This document shows positions 1-7,574 of a stretch of DNA of 43,005 nt, one piece after another. A program made the translations under genes and the position numbers. The stretch covers positions 1 to 43,005 of the forward strand of contig JAABRD010000045.1 in assembly GCA_011391085.1 (NCBI GenBank). The letters are read 5' to 3'. Source of the DNA: Thiotrichaceae bacterium. Lineage in GTDB: Bacteria > Pseudomonadota > Gammaproteobacteria > Beggiatoales > Beggiatoaceae. Position 1 is the first letter of the stretch. Each line of letters begins with the position of its first letter. The notes under the pieces were generated by a model. The model saw only the letters and a list, made by a program, of their open reading frames with translations, did not search any database and had not been told where the DNA came from.

Positions 1-120
1 CCGTACTCCAACGGAATCAATTCCGTACTCCAACGGAATCAATTCCGTACTCCAACGGAATCAATTCCGTACTCCAACGGAATCAATTCCGTACTCCAAC
101 GGAATCAATTCCGTACTCCA
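1..120. repeat. 22-bp tandem repeat, more than five units
   Basis: Five complete head-to-tail 22-bp units and a partial sixth, essentially identical, running off the left edge of the window. Each unit contains the inverted arms ATTCCGT and ACGGAAT around a 6-nt loop (ACTCCA), so the array can be read as a string of small hairpins. There are no unique spacers, so it is not a CRISPR array. The true copy number is unknown because the window cuts it. Confidence 0.95.
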
Positions 121-191
121 AAACCGCTATACCATTACTTGTACAACACTACCTGTTTCGCAGTTTCTTTGGAGTCATAAATTTGTCAAAT

Positions 192-242
192 CAGGAGTCC
201 AAAGCGTAGTTTTGTCAGTCAAAGCTACGCTTTGGACTCTTG
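192..242. repeat. Inverted repeat, GGAGTCCAAAGC family (family C)
   Basis: Palindromic element with arms of the type CAGGAGTCCAAAGCGTAG and CTACGCTTTGGACTC around a short centre. The same motif recurs at about 2949, 7360, 10206, 15411, 24009, 29574 and 41259, always between genes. Its high symmetry would give a strong stem in RNA, so it may act as a terminator or as a small mobile palindrome. No function is proven. Confidence 0.85.
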
Positions 243-280
243 GGAATCAAAGGGGTAAAGTTAAATAATAACAAATTCAC

Positions 281-413
281 AGGACTTACGCAACCGCCGG
301 TATTTACCCCACCCCAACCCGCACGCGGGGAGGGAGTCCCCCCCGTGTACGGGGGGCAGGGGGTTTGATAGTGTGTAAAATCAAATAGTTACAAAAACGG
401 TTGCGTAAGTCCT
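281..413. repeat. MITE-like element with AGGACTTACGCAACC ends (family E)
   Basis: About 133 bp bounded by AGGACTTACGCAACC on the left and its reverse complement on the right, with an interior of G- and C-runs that pair with each other. A second copy lies at 35577-35702 with the same ends and a related interior. Together with the tandem array and family C element, this accounts for the 421 bp before the first gene, in which I see no coding sequence. Confidence 0.8.
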
Positions 414-421
414 AACTCATT

Positions 422-2755
422 TCAACTTTTCAAAACAATTTGATTTCTCCCTTGCCGTTTGGCTTCATAAAGGGCATGATCAGCCAGGTTGATAAGTGTT
501 TCTGGGGAGGTAAGTGGTTGCGGCACGAGGCTGGCAATTCCAAAACTGAGGGTCACATAATGACTGACTGTGGATTGGGCATGGGGAATTTGTAGTTGTT
601 GAACTTTCTTTTGTATTTCAGTGGCAATATGTATCGCCCCTTCCGCGGAGGTGTTGGGCAAAGTCACCACAAATTCTTCGCCTCCATAACGTGCGACCAG
701 ATCGGCTGGACGGCGAACGGAGTGGCGCAGAACTTGGGCGACTTGACGTAAACACTCATCGCCGGCGGGATGACCGTAGGTGTCGTTATAGCGTTTGAAG
801 TAATCCACATCGCATAAAATTAAGGAGAGAGGAAGTTTTTCGCGGCGGAGAACATTCCATTCGAGTCGCAATACTTCATCAAAGTGGCGACGGTTGGCAA
901 TCTGAGTCAGTCCATCGGACCGGGCCAGTGTCAGAAGTTCTTGGTTCGCTTTTTCTAAGGCCGCGGTGCGTTCTAACACTTTTTGTTCAAGTATTTTGGA
1001 ATGTTCTTCCAGTTGCCGATTGAGTTTTGCCAATTCTTGTGTAAAGCGAATTTGAGAGGCTTGGGCTTGCTTACGGTCGGTAATATCTTGAAAGGCGACT
1101 AGGGCATAAATGACTTGGCCGGTGTCATCAAAAATGGGGGTGCCACGCACTTCTAAGGGGATAATTTTGTCCGAATGATGTACTTCAATATCATCCACCT
1201 GGGTACTCTCTCCCCACAACGCCCGCACCCCAGGCAAACGATGGCTAGGGTAGAGGTGAGGAGTCCCTGCTAGGTAGGCTTGATAAATTTCGGATAAATG
1301 GTCTGGGGTGGCTTCCGAAATCACACCTTTCCCTACCAGTTGTTGGGCCAACCGGTTAGCGTAGTGAGGACGACCATTACTTTCAAAGACAAAGACGCCT
1401 ACTGGCATCGCTTCTAAAAATTGAATCAGTTTCTGTTCATTTTCGCGCAACCTGGCATTATTTTTTTCCAAGGCGCGGAAAGACAATTGGAGTTGTTCCG
1501 CCATCTGTTGAAAAGAGTTAGCTAAATTCCCAATCTCGTCTTGGCGGGAAGTCGGCAACGATTGATTCCATTGGCCATTGGCCAGTTGTTGGGCCGCCTG
1601 ACTAAGACGGTGCAGGGGGTGGGCAATCCATTGGGCCGTGATCATGCCGCTGAGGATGGCCAGAATTAAGGTGATGCAACAGAGAATCAGGGTGGCACGG
1701 GTATTGGCTTGAATGATAGCCATAAAATCGCTTTCAGGGAGGACGACGACAATTAACCAGTCGAGTCCAAATGGGTCTTGGAAGGGGACAATTTGCAAAA
1801 AGTGGCGTTGGTCCTGGAAGATAAAATCTAATTGTTCATTGAGATGGACTTGATTTAAGTTTCCGAAGTGTTGTAGCAAGTAAGTAGCGGTGGCACGAGT
1901 GATGCGGTTTTGGCTATCGGTGGCGTGCAATTGTTGTGGTTGTTGCAGAGGCGGTATTTTGCGATAGGGTTTTTCACCCGTTGAAGTGGCGACTAATCGT
2001 CCAACACGTTCCAGAATAAAGGTTTGCCCCTGTTTCCCAAGGTCGAGTTGATTAAGAAATTTGCTAATTTCCCACAAGGTGAGGTCGGCGGTGGCGACGG
2101 CCAGCAGTTGACCATGATGGTCATAGACAGGTTGATTGGCAGATAGGGTGGTACTGAGTCCAGAAAAATAGACGTAAATATCACTCCATACCGGTTGTTT
2201 TGCCATCACTGCGGCTTGATACCAGGGACGTTGGGATGGGATGTAATGAGGTTGACGTTCGGAAATGTGAGTTCGATTTCCTTGATTATCGGTTTCCCAA
2301 GTTTCGAGGGTACCGGTTGCAGTGTTATCTAAAATTTGTATAATAGTGGAACCGTTCTCGCGTCTTTGGGCACCAATGTAATTTCCTTGGGCGGTGGCCA
2401 ATCCAAGATAATTGACGCTTTGAAAATTTTGTGCTTGCTGATAAAAATAGCGGTCCAGTGTTCGAATGCGCGTGATGTCTAACAGTCCTAGACGAATGGC
2501 ATCGGCGTTGTTTTGATTGACCAAGTGAGGCATGGCCAAATAGGTTTTGAGGTGTTGAGAAACCCGTTGCGTAATTTCTTGCCGTAGCCGGGTGGCTAGA
2601 TCATTGATAGCAGTTTGGCCATTGCGAAACGTTAGCCAGCCCGTCAGCCCTACCGCGACGAGAATTTGGCTAACAAAGGCTAAAATCAGCACTGTGCGAA
2701 GTGGTAGTTGTCCAGACATTTTGGTAACTAGGAAGGAGATTGGGCGAATGGTCAT
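422..2755 (-). CDS. Membrane diguanylate cyclase (dCache-HAMP-PAS-GGDEF)
   Basis: Predicted to make cyclic di-GMP from two GTP at the inner membrane. Counting from the ATG at 2755 (777 aa): TM helix about 21-43, a periplasmic Cache-like sensor about 45-350, TM helix about 353-375, HAMP about 376-428, PAS about 443-560 ending in FQDITDRK, a coiled coil, and GGDEF about 611-777. The active site GGEEF is at about 691-695 and is preceded by RPAD five residues upstream, a normal allosteric I-site. The frame stays open to a GTG at 2911, but those extra residues lie in a repeat element, so an internal start is preferred. ATG 2719 (MSGQLP) is an alternative, and neither has a good ribosome binding site. 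The ligand is unknown. It stands alone with no cognate EAL gene nearby. Confidence 0.9.
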   Translation of the reverse strand: MTIRPISFLVTKMSGQLPLRTVLILAFVSQILVAVGLTGWLTFRNGQTAINDLATRLRQEITQRVSQHLKTYLAMPHLVNQNNADAIRLGLLDITRIRTLDRYFYQQAQNFQSVNYLGLATAQGNYIGAQRRENGSTIIQILDNTATGTLETWETDNQGNRTHISERQPHYIPSQRPWYQAAVMAKQPVWSDIYVYFSGLSTTLSANQPVYDHHGQLLAVATADLTLWEISKFLNQLDLGKQGQTFILERVGRLVATSTGEKPYRKIPPLQQPQQLHATDSQNRITRATATYLLQHFGNLNQVHLNEQLDFIFQDQRHFLQIVPFQDPFGLDWLIVVVLPESDFMAIIQANTRATLILCCITLILAILSGMITAQWIAHPLHRLSQAAQQLANGQWNQSLPTSRQDEIGNLANSFQQMAEQLQLSFRALEKNNARLRENEQKLIQFLEAMPVGVFVFESNGRPHYANRLAQQLVGKGVISEATPDHLSEIYQAYLAGTPHLYPSHRLPGVRALWGESTQVDDIEVHHSDKIIPLEVRGTPIFDDTGQVIYALVAFQDITDRKQAQASQIRFTQELAKLNRQLEEHSKILEQKVLERTAALEKANQELLTLARSDGLTQIANRRHFDEVLRLEWNVLRREKLPLSLILCDVDYFKRYNDTYGHPAGDECLRQVAQVLRHSVRRPADLVARYGGEEFVVTLPNTSAEGAIHIATEIQKKVQQLQIPHAQSTVSHYVTLSFGIASLVPQPLTSPETLINLADHALYEAKRQGRNQIVLKS

Positions 2756-2770
2756 TGAGGCGGTTTTAGC

Positions 2771-2796
2771 GGATAGTGGATAGTGGATAGTGGATA
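2771..2796. repeat. 8-bp microsatellite GGATAGTG
   Basis: Three successive units of an 8-bp repeat just upstream of the diguanylate cyclase start. The same unit in reverse orientation recurs at 11971-12010 and, less regularly, near 5633 and 25125. Confidence 0.7.
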
Positions 2797-2807
2797 AATG
2801 AATAATG

Positions 2808-2925
2808 GGTAGTGATGCAATGTGGGTGATGGCTTTAAACCTCCGAGGTGCTCTTCGACTTCGGAGGTTTTGAGGAATCCAAAGTCCAGCCAGTTTTCGA
2901 TTATCACCCACATTGCATCACTACC
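2808..2925. mobile_element. MITE, family A (GGTAGTG...CACTACC), 118 bp
   Basis: The terminal inverted repeats begin GGTAGTGATGCAATGTGGGT and match over more than 20 bp. The interior holds a different hairpin from other copies (AACCTCCGA...TCGGAGGTT). The 8-bp flanks are GAATAATG on the left and AAATAATG on the right, a 7/8 match consistent with a target-site duplication. No transposase is encoded. Confidence 0.88.
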
Positions 2926-2948
2926 AAATAATGAGTGATGTCATTTCT

Positions 2949-2994
2949 CAGGAGGAAACAGTGTAACTTTGACAAAGTTACACTTTGGACTCAT
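2949..2994. repeat. Inverted repeat, family C, diverged copy
   Basis: Arms AGTGTAACTTTG and CAAAGTTACACT inside CAGG...CATG ends. It lies between the family A element and tonB. Confidence 0.7.
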
Positions 2995-3029
2995 GGGAAG
3001 CATAAATATGTAAATATGGTATTTTTCAA

Positions 3030-4127
3030 ATGTTTAAATCTTGGTTACTGTTTTTGGGGGTGTTGGCACTGCATACGTTGGTGTTAGGTCAAATATTGCA
3101 ATATACTTTGCCTCTGGTTAAGAGAGTACCAGTTAAACCGGTGATGGTCAACTTGATTACGTTGCCACCACCTCCTGTGATAAAATCTTCGCCTCCTCTT
3201 TCTCCAGTGGTAAAGCCAGTGGATAAGCCAAAATCAGGCGTGGCCAGGTCATCTTCCAAACAGACACCAGTTGCTAAACAGGGACTATCAGTCGCGGTGA
3301 CAGAGGTAAAAACGAGGACCGCAGTGAAAAAACCGGCACCGTTGAAACTGGTACAGGAGGTGCCGACAGCCGTGAGAAAGGTATTTCCATTGAAAAAGGT
3401 ATTTCCATTGAAACCGGTACTGGAAATGTCAGCCGCCAAGGTGGTAAAATCTTCTAAGAAATTGGCGATCATTTCACCCGTTTCTGAAAAGCCGGTGGCA
3501 TCGTCTGCAAAGGTAAAAAAAGATGTTTCGAAACCGGTGCCTCAGCACCCCAGGAAAACTGCTTCTACTCTGATTTCAAAATCAGTGCCCCCTCTGCCAA
3601 GAGTAACGGAGTCTCGGTCATCCAGTGTTACGACAGTCTCTAAAGGTGTCAGGGTGGAAAAATTGGAGAAGATGGAGGACGATACAACGTCGTTGGGATC
3701 AAATCCTAAGACATTTACAACCGTCTCTTCTGCATCTGGTCCCGGTGACAATTCTGCATCGAAAGCAATGGCGTGGGTGACAGGAAGTGAGGTGATAAAG
3801 ACGGGTCCTGGAACTCCAGAGGTGAAGAAGGTACTGCGGAATGTTACGATGGCACCTTCTTATGGGGCCGCTTATTTACGGAATTCTGGACCTGCCTATC
3901 CTGACTGGTCTTTACGACGTGGCGAGGAGGGGAAGGTGTGGTTACGGGTTCAAGTGACGCCTACGGGGGCAGCGGCAGTGGTACAAATTAAGGTGTCTAG
4001 CGGATATTCAAGGTTAGACGAGGCTGCCAAGGAGACTGTGGGGCGGTGGCGTTTTATTCCAGCGCAGAAAAATGGAGTACCCGTGACGGATTGGGTAGTA
4101 GTGCCGGTGGTGTTTAAGTTAAATTAA
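3030..4127 (+). CDS. tonB: TonB-family energy transducer
   Basis: Periplasm-spanning protein expected to carry proton-motive energy from ExbB/ExbD to TonB-dependent outer-membrane receptors. The 365-aa product has an N-terminal membrane anchor (about 4-24), a long low-complexity linker (about 30-270) rich in Lys, Pro, Ser and Val, and a C-terminal TonB domain (about 285-365) with a YPDWSLRRGEEGKVWLRVQV-type start and a GRWRFIPA motif near the end. The linker contains a recent 18-bp duplication (residues reading KVFPLK twice, near 3380-3415). exbB and exbD follow on the same strand, separated by two repeat elements. No receptor gene is in the window. The linker is more basic than that of enteric TonB but fits a periplasm-crossing segment. 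Confidence 0.88.
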   Translation: MFKSWLLFLGVLALHTLVLGQILQYTLPLVKRVPVKPVMVNLITLPPPPVIKSSPPLSPVVKPVDKPKSGVARSSSKQTPVAKQGLSVAVTEVKTRTAVKKPAPLKLVQEVPTAVRKVFPLKKVFPLKPVLEMSAAKVVKSSKKLAIISPVSEKPVASSAKVKKDVSKPVPQHPRKTASTLISKSVPPLPRVTESRSSSVTTVSKGVRVEKLEKMEDDTTSLGSNPKTFTTVSSASGPGDNSASKAMAWVTGSEVIKTGPGTPEVKKVLRNVTMAPSYGAAYLRNSGPAYPDWSLRRGEEGKVWLRVQVTPTGAAAVVQIKVSSGYSRLDEAAKETVGRWRFIPAQKNGVPVTDWVVVPVVFKLN

Positions 4128-4148
4128 CGAACAGAAATTACTCAGGCG

Positions 4149-4204
4149 GGACTGGAGGCTTTAGCCGGTGACGTGCCCCGTTCACCGGCTGAAGCCTCTA
4201 GTCC
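4149..4204. repeat. 56-bp palindrome, GGACTAGAGGCTTTAGCCGG family (family B)
   Basis: Near-perfect inverted repeat GGACTGGAGGCTTTAGCCGG...GGCTGAAGCCTCTAGTCC between tonB and exbB. Same length as the two copies at 11825-11880 and 11899-11954. It may fold as a terminator in RNA. Confidence 0.85.
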
Positions 4205-4224
4205 TCCTGATTTTTTTCATTATT

Positions 4225-4350
4225 TAAGTAGTGAAGCAAAAATTTTCTGGTCTAACAATGCCCTTGCCCTCACCCCCGGCCCCTCTCCCAGAGGGAGAGG
4301 GGAGGAGGAGGACGATTGAAAATCCGGTAAATTTTTTGTTTCGGTACTTA
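4225..4350. mobile_element. MITE-like element, family D (TAAGTA...TACTTA)
   Basis: 126 bp with inverted ends TAAGTAGTGAAGCAAAAATT and its diverged reverse complement. The interior is the common CCCTCACCCCCGGCCCC...GAGAGGGG stem. TTATT flanks both sides, a possible 5-bp duplication. It ends 17 bp before the exbB start, so the exbB leader is largely element-derived. Other copies: 12759-12908 and 23658-23789. Confidence 0.75.
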
Positions 4351-4367
4351 TTATTCACTAATAACCA

Positions 4368-5117
4368 ATGCTTCTACCAAATTTTAACAATCTGTCTTGG
4401 TCAGTTCTGATGATGTTGCTGTCGATGTCGGTGCTGACGTGGTATTTGATCCTCCAGAAAAGTTTGCAATTATGGCTGACTCATAAACATGCCAATCAAT
4501 TTCTGCAATTGTTTTGGCAAGCTAAATCGTTGCAGGAGGTGATCGTTTATTTGAATCAAAAGCCTATTGAAGAACCTTTTTCCAGTTTAGCCCGACAGGG
4601 AATCAATGCGTCTTTTCATTATGATCAACTGGTGTCCAGAAATGTGGGGCGGATGGGTAGTCATAGTGAATTTTTAACGGGTCATTTGCGCCGGGCGTTG
4701 GCGGAGGAGACGGGACGATTAAATTCTGGATTGACGATCTTGGCAACCGTTGCCAGTACGGCGCCTTTCATTGGTTTATTGGGGACGGTGTTAGGGATTT
4801 ATGAGGCGTTGATGACGATTAGTATGCAGGGGAATGCGTCTTTAGAAACCGTGGCGGCGCCGGTGGGGGAGGCTTTGATTATGACCGCTTTTGGTTTAGC
4901 TGTGGCCATTCCGGCGGTATTGGGTTATAATGGGTTGGTACGTGGTAATCGTCACTTGTTGAGTCAGTTAGAGGGGTTTGCCCAGGACCTTCATACTTGT
5001 TTGAACACGGGGGCACGTTTGGATATGAAGAGTCGTCTTCACATTGAAAATTTAAAAAGGTATAGTGATATTCACTTATTCTTGTACCCCCCTGCCCCCC
5101 GTACACGGGGGGAGTGA
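4368..5117 (+). CDS. exbB: ExbB/TolQ/MotA-family proton channel protein
   Basis: Inner-membrane proton-channel subunit that works with ExbD to energise TonB. The 249-aa product has three predicted TM helices (about 13-31, 122-146, 168-190) and the family signature in TAPFIGLLGTVLGIYEAL and AAPVGEALIMTAFGLAVAIPAV. Placement between tonB and exbD supports ExbB over TolQ. Odd point: the last 18 or so residues (from about 232, SDIHLFLYPPAPRTRGE) are read from a 114-bp repeat element that begins at 5061, and the stop codon is also inside it. The native C-terminus was probably lost or replaced near residue 230. The conserved channel core is untouched, so function is likely retained. Confidence 0.93.
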   Translation: MLLPNFNNLSWSVLMMLLSMSVLTWYLILQKSLQLWLTHKHANQFLQLFWQAKSLQEVIVYLNQKPIEEPFSSLARQGINASFHYDQLVSRNVGRMGSHSEFLTGHLRRALAEETGRLNSGLTILATVASTAPFIGLLGTVLGIYEALMTISMQGNASLETVAAPVGEALIMTAFGLAVAIPAVLGYNGLVRGNRHLLSQLEGFAQDLHTCLNTGARLDMKSRLHIENLKRYSDIHLFLYPPAPRTRGE

Positions 5118-5174
5118 CTCCCCCTGCGTGCGGGGGGGCTGGGGGGAGTACAAAAATGGATGAATATTACTATA
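5061..5174. mobile_element. MITE-like element, family F (TATAGT...ACTATA), 114 bp
   Basis: The inverted ends are TATAGTGATATTCA and the reverse complement of TGAATATTACTATA, followed by matching TTGTACCCCC-type arms. It overlaps the 3' end of exbB. The copy at 41308-41421 has the same length and ends and overlaps the 3' end of narK. Ends beginning with TA suggest insertion at a TA dinucleotide, as for IS630/Tc1-type elements (inference). Confidence 0.82.
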
Positions 5175-5208
5175 ACTTGGAGAAGATTAGTTAGGAGGAA
5201 ATCATTTG

Positions 5209-5622
5209 ATGTTTTTTAACGAAGATCATGATTCTTTTCACAGCACTAAGCCGTTGTCAGAAATCAATATTATTCCATTGGTGGATGTGATGTTGGTATT
5301 GTTAGTTTTGTTTATCATTACTGCCCCTTTATTGACGCCCAGTGCTGTCAATGTGGATTTGCCAGAGGTTAATAGTGAGGTTCGTTCGAGTTCCCTCCAG
5401 AGTGTTTCGGTGACGATTGATAAGACGGGTCAATTGTTTTGGGAGGCGGAGAGAATTGGAGAGAGAGAACTGGTGTTGCGTTTGAAAAAGTTGTCGTCAT
5501 TGCAACCGCAACCGGAGTTGCATTTGCGGGCGGATAAGACGACGCCTTATCAACGGTTGGCAGAGGTGATGGCAGAGGCGCAACGGGCGGGGGTGACGCG
5601 GTTGGGGTTTATTATGGATTAG
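5209..5622 (+). CDS. exbD: ExbD/TolR-family biopolymer transport protein
   Basis: Partner of ExbB in the TonB energising complex. The 137-aa product has a short cytoplasmic N-terminus, one TM helix (about 21-42) containing the conserved aspartate (D26, in PLVDVMLVLLVLF), and a periplasmic domain with the usual VTIDKTGQLFW and LRADKTTPYQRLAEVM blocks. The ATG at 5209 is chosen over a TTG one codon upstream. AGGAGG at 5193-5198 gives a 10-nt spacing. The gene lies 34 bp after the family F element, so co-transcription with exbB would have to read through that hairpin. Confidence 0.93.
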   Translation: MFFNEDHDSFHSTKPLSEINIIPLVDVMLVLLVLFIITAPLLTPSAVNVDLPEVNSEVRSSSLQSVSVTIDKTGQLFWEAERIGERELVLRLKKLSSLQPQPELHLRADKTTPYQRLAEVMAEAQRAGVTRLGFIMD

Positions 5623-5660
5623 GGGGGGATTAGTGGATAGTGGATAGTTAAGACACCGGT

Positions 5661-5737
5661 GGACTAGAGGCTTTAGCCGGTGGGGAGAGGCGACTAAAAG
5701 AAGGAAATAGCCTGCCACCGGCTGAAGCCTCTAGTCC
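5661..5737. repeat. Family B palindrome with extra half copy
   Basis: GGACTAGAGGCTTTAGCCGG...GGCTGAAGCCTCTAGTCC, followed at about 5746-5766 by a further right-hand half. It lies downstream of exbD. The rest of the 5623-5948 gap is AT-rich leader. Confidence 0.8.
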
Positions 5738-5819
5738 AACGGCATACCGGCTGAAGCCTTTAGTTCCCCGATGTTTTTTATAATACATTCATACTTGTCA
5801 ATGATAATTCACTCTTTAC

Positions 5820-5849
5820 TTTATTCACCGTTATGGTAAAATGTATAAT
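5820..5849 (+). promoter_or_regulatory. Possible sigma-70-like promoter for the response regulator
   Basis: TATAAT at 5844-5849, 18 nt after a weak -35 (TTTATT), about 100 bp upstream of the start at 5949. Between it and the gene is a small inverted repeat (TTGATAA...TTATCAA, about 5873-5897). Supported only by motif match. Confidence 0.3.
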
Positions 5850-5948
5850 AATCCTGAATTATAGATAAGACTTGATAATTTTCAAAGGGTTATCAAATCA
5901 TTATAATAATTCAAATCCAAATGATCCAACAAAGGAATTTTAAATATT

Positions 5949-7349
5949 ATGGCTGATTTACCTAGTTTATTGTTAGTGGATGATGACCATCTGATTAGTG
6001 AGTCTCTGGCGTTTGTGTTGAAAGGAAGTTTTTCAGTGAATGTCGTGGCGACTCGTGAGGAGACAAAACGGTTGTTGTATACGTTGCCTATTTTGCCCAA
6101 TTTAGCATTGATTGATTTGGGGTTGCCACCACGGCCGGAGACGCCAGAGGAGGGATTTAGTTTGGTGCGAGAACTGCTGACGTTTAATCCTTCCATGAAA
6201 ATTCTGATTTTGTCAGGTCAAGACAAGCCGGAGAATGTGCGTCATGCGTTGACGTTGGGCGCGGTGGATTTCATCCCCAAACCGTGTAATATGGAGTTGT
6301 TGAAGGCGCGGTTGACGCATCAGTTGATGATTTTGGATGCCGAACGGCATCAGCCGCAGATTAAGCAGAAGGAATGCGGTCTGATTGGGGAAAGTCCGGC
6401 AATGGAGACGTTGCGGGCGCAAGTTCAGCAGTTTGCTAATTCACCCTTTTCGGTCTTGATTCAAGGGGAGTCTGGAACTGGAAAAGAGTTGGTGGCCCAG
6501 TGTCTGCATTTGCAAAGTCAACGGGCCGATTTGCCCTGTTTGACTCTCAATTGTGCCGCTTTCACTATTGAGTTGTTGGAAGCGCAGTTGTTTGGTCATG
6601 CCAAGGGGGCGTTTACAGGTGCGAACGTGGCACGCACGGGGTTTTTTGAGGAGGCGAGTCAGGGGACGTTGATTCTGGATGAAATTGGTGAAATGCCCGC
6701 GGCATTACAGGCAAAGTTGTTGCGGGTGTTAGAAAATGGCGAGTATTATCGCTTAGGTGAGACGAAGGTGCGGCATTCGTCGGCCCGTATCATTGCTTCT
6801 ACTAACAGGGATTTGCGGGAAGCGGTTCGCAGTAATCATTTTCGTGCCGATTTGTATCATCGCCTCAGCGTCTTGACTATCAAGATTCCGCCGTTATGTG
6901 AACGGAGTCAAGATAAAATGTTGTTGCTGAAAAATTTTCAAGATTTTTATGCCAGCATGGGTACGATGTTCCAATTTGATGAGGCGGCCAAGCAGGGGTG
7001 GATGGAGTATAGCTTCCCAGGGAATGTGCGGGAGTTACGCAATATCGTGATTCGTCTGGGGGCGAAGTATCCTAATCAGGTGGTCACTAAGGCACAATTG
7101 GAGGAGGAGTTAGAGACGAATTTCGAAGCCGAACAGTTGTCTGAAGACGATTCCAATTCATCGATAGTACGACAGTTGCAAACGGGAGGATTCTCGTTAG
7201 ATGAAGTGTTGTTGGATTGGGAACGTCATTATATCAACGCGGCCTTGAAGTTAAGTCAGGGCAATTTGAGTCAAGCAGCCCGAATGTTGGGAATTAATCG
7301 GACAACGTTGTATAGTAAAATGCAACGTTTGAGTAAGGGAGAAGATTAG
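5949..7349 (+). CDS. Sigma-54-dependent response regulator, NtrC family
   Basis: Two-component transcription activator for sigma-54 promoters. The 466-aa product has a receiver domain (about 5-125; acidic pocket D11-D13, phosphoacceptor D56, conserved K111), an AAA+ domain (about 145-375; Walker A GESGTGKE at 173-180, sigma-54 contact loop GAFTGA at 220-225, Walker B LILDEIGE at 241-248, arginine-rich DLYHRLSVLTIKIPPL), and a C-terminal Fis-type helix-turn-helix (about 430-460). The receiver reads LIDLGLPPRPETPEEGF, which resembles the PrsR-type regulators of PEP-CTERM/exopolysaccharide loci as I remember them. No such genes, and no partner histidine kinase, lie in this window, so the target is unknown. 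Length is normal for the family. Confidence 0.93.
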   Translation: MADLPSLLLVDDDHLISESLAFVLKGSFSVNVVATREETKRLLYTLPILPNLALIDLGLPPRPETPEEGFSLVRELLTFNPSMKILILSGQDKPENVRHALTLGAVDFIPKPCNMELLKARLTHQLMILDAERHQPQIKQKECGLIGESPAMETLRAQVQQFANSPFSVLIQGESGTGKELVAQCLHLQSQRADLPCLTLNCAAFTIELLEAQLFGHAKGAFTGANVARTGFFEEASQGTLILDEIGEMPAALQAKLLRVLENGEYYRLGETKVRHSSARIIASTNRDLREAVRSNHFRADLYHRLSVLTIKIPPLCERSQDKMLLLKNFQDFYASMGTMFQFDEAAKQGWMEYSFPGNVRELRNIVIRLGAKYPNQVVTKAQLEEELETNFEAEQLSEDDSNSSIVRQLQTGGFSLDEVLLDWERHYINAALKLSQGNLSQAARMLGINRTTLYSKMQRLSKGED

Positions 7350-7359
7350 AACTGCACGC

Positions 7360-7430
7360 CAGGAGGTAACAAAGCTAACGCTTTGGACTCCTGGTTGTGC
7401 GCACCAGGAGTCCAAAGCGTAGCTTTGTCA
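7360..7430. repeat. Family C, two facing copies
   Basis: A left copy (CAGGAGGTAACAAAGC...GCTTTGGACTCCTG) and a right half copy (CAGGAGTCCAAAGCGTAGC) together form a larger palindrome just after the response regulator stop. Possible terminator. Confidence 0.7.
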
Positions 7431-7456
7431 GCGTGACAGATTTCTTTACGAAATTA

Positions 7457-7569
7457 GGTAGTGATGCAATGTGGGTGAGATGTTTCCCCACACCCCCGGC
7501 CCCTCTCCCTCTGGGAGAGGGGCCGGGGGGTGAGGGCAACCTGAATATCACCCAGATTGCATCACTACC
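7457..7569. mobile_element. MITE, family A, 113 bp, with perfect 8-bp target duplication
   Basis: Ends GGTAGTGATGCAATGTGGGT and the matching inverted end, interior CCCCCGGCCCCTCTCCC...GGGAGAGGGGCCGGGGG. It is flanked on both sides by CGAAATTA (7449-7456 and 7570-7577), an exact 8-bp direct repeat. The right duplicate contains the stop codon of the minus-strand HTH gene. Confidence 0.93.
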
Positions 7570-7574
7570 CGAAA

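Noticed and set aside
1-120. CRISPR-like array at the left edge
   Set aside because: Units are contiguous 22-mers without unique spacers and no cas genes are present, so it is a tandem repeat.
2756-2911. N-terminal extension of the diguanylate cyclase to a GTG at 2911
   Set aside because: The extra 52 codons lie in the family A element and a microsatellite.
5949-7349. Assigning the response regulator as PrsR of a PEP-CTERM/exopolysaccharide system
   Set aside because: The receiver resembles it, but none of the expected sorting or polysaccharide genes, nor PrsK, is in the window. Kept as NtrC-family only.
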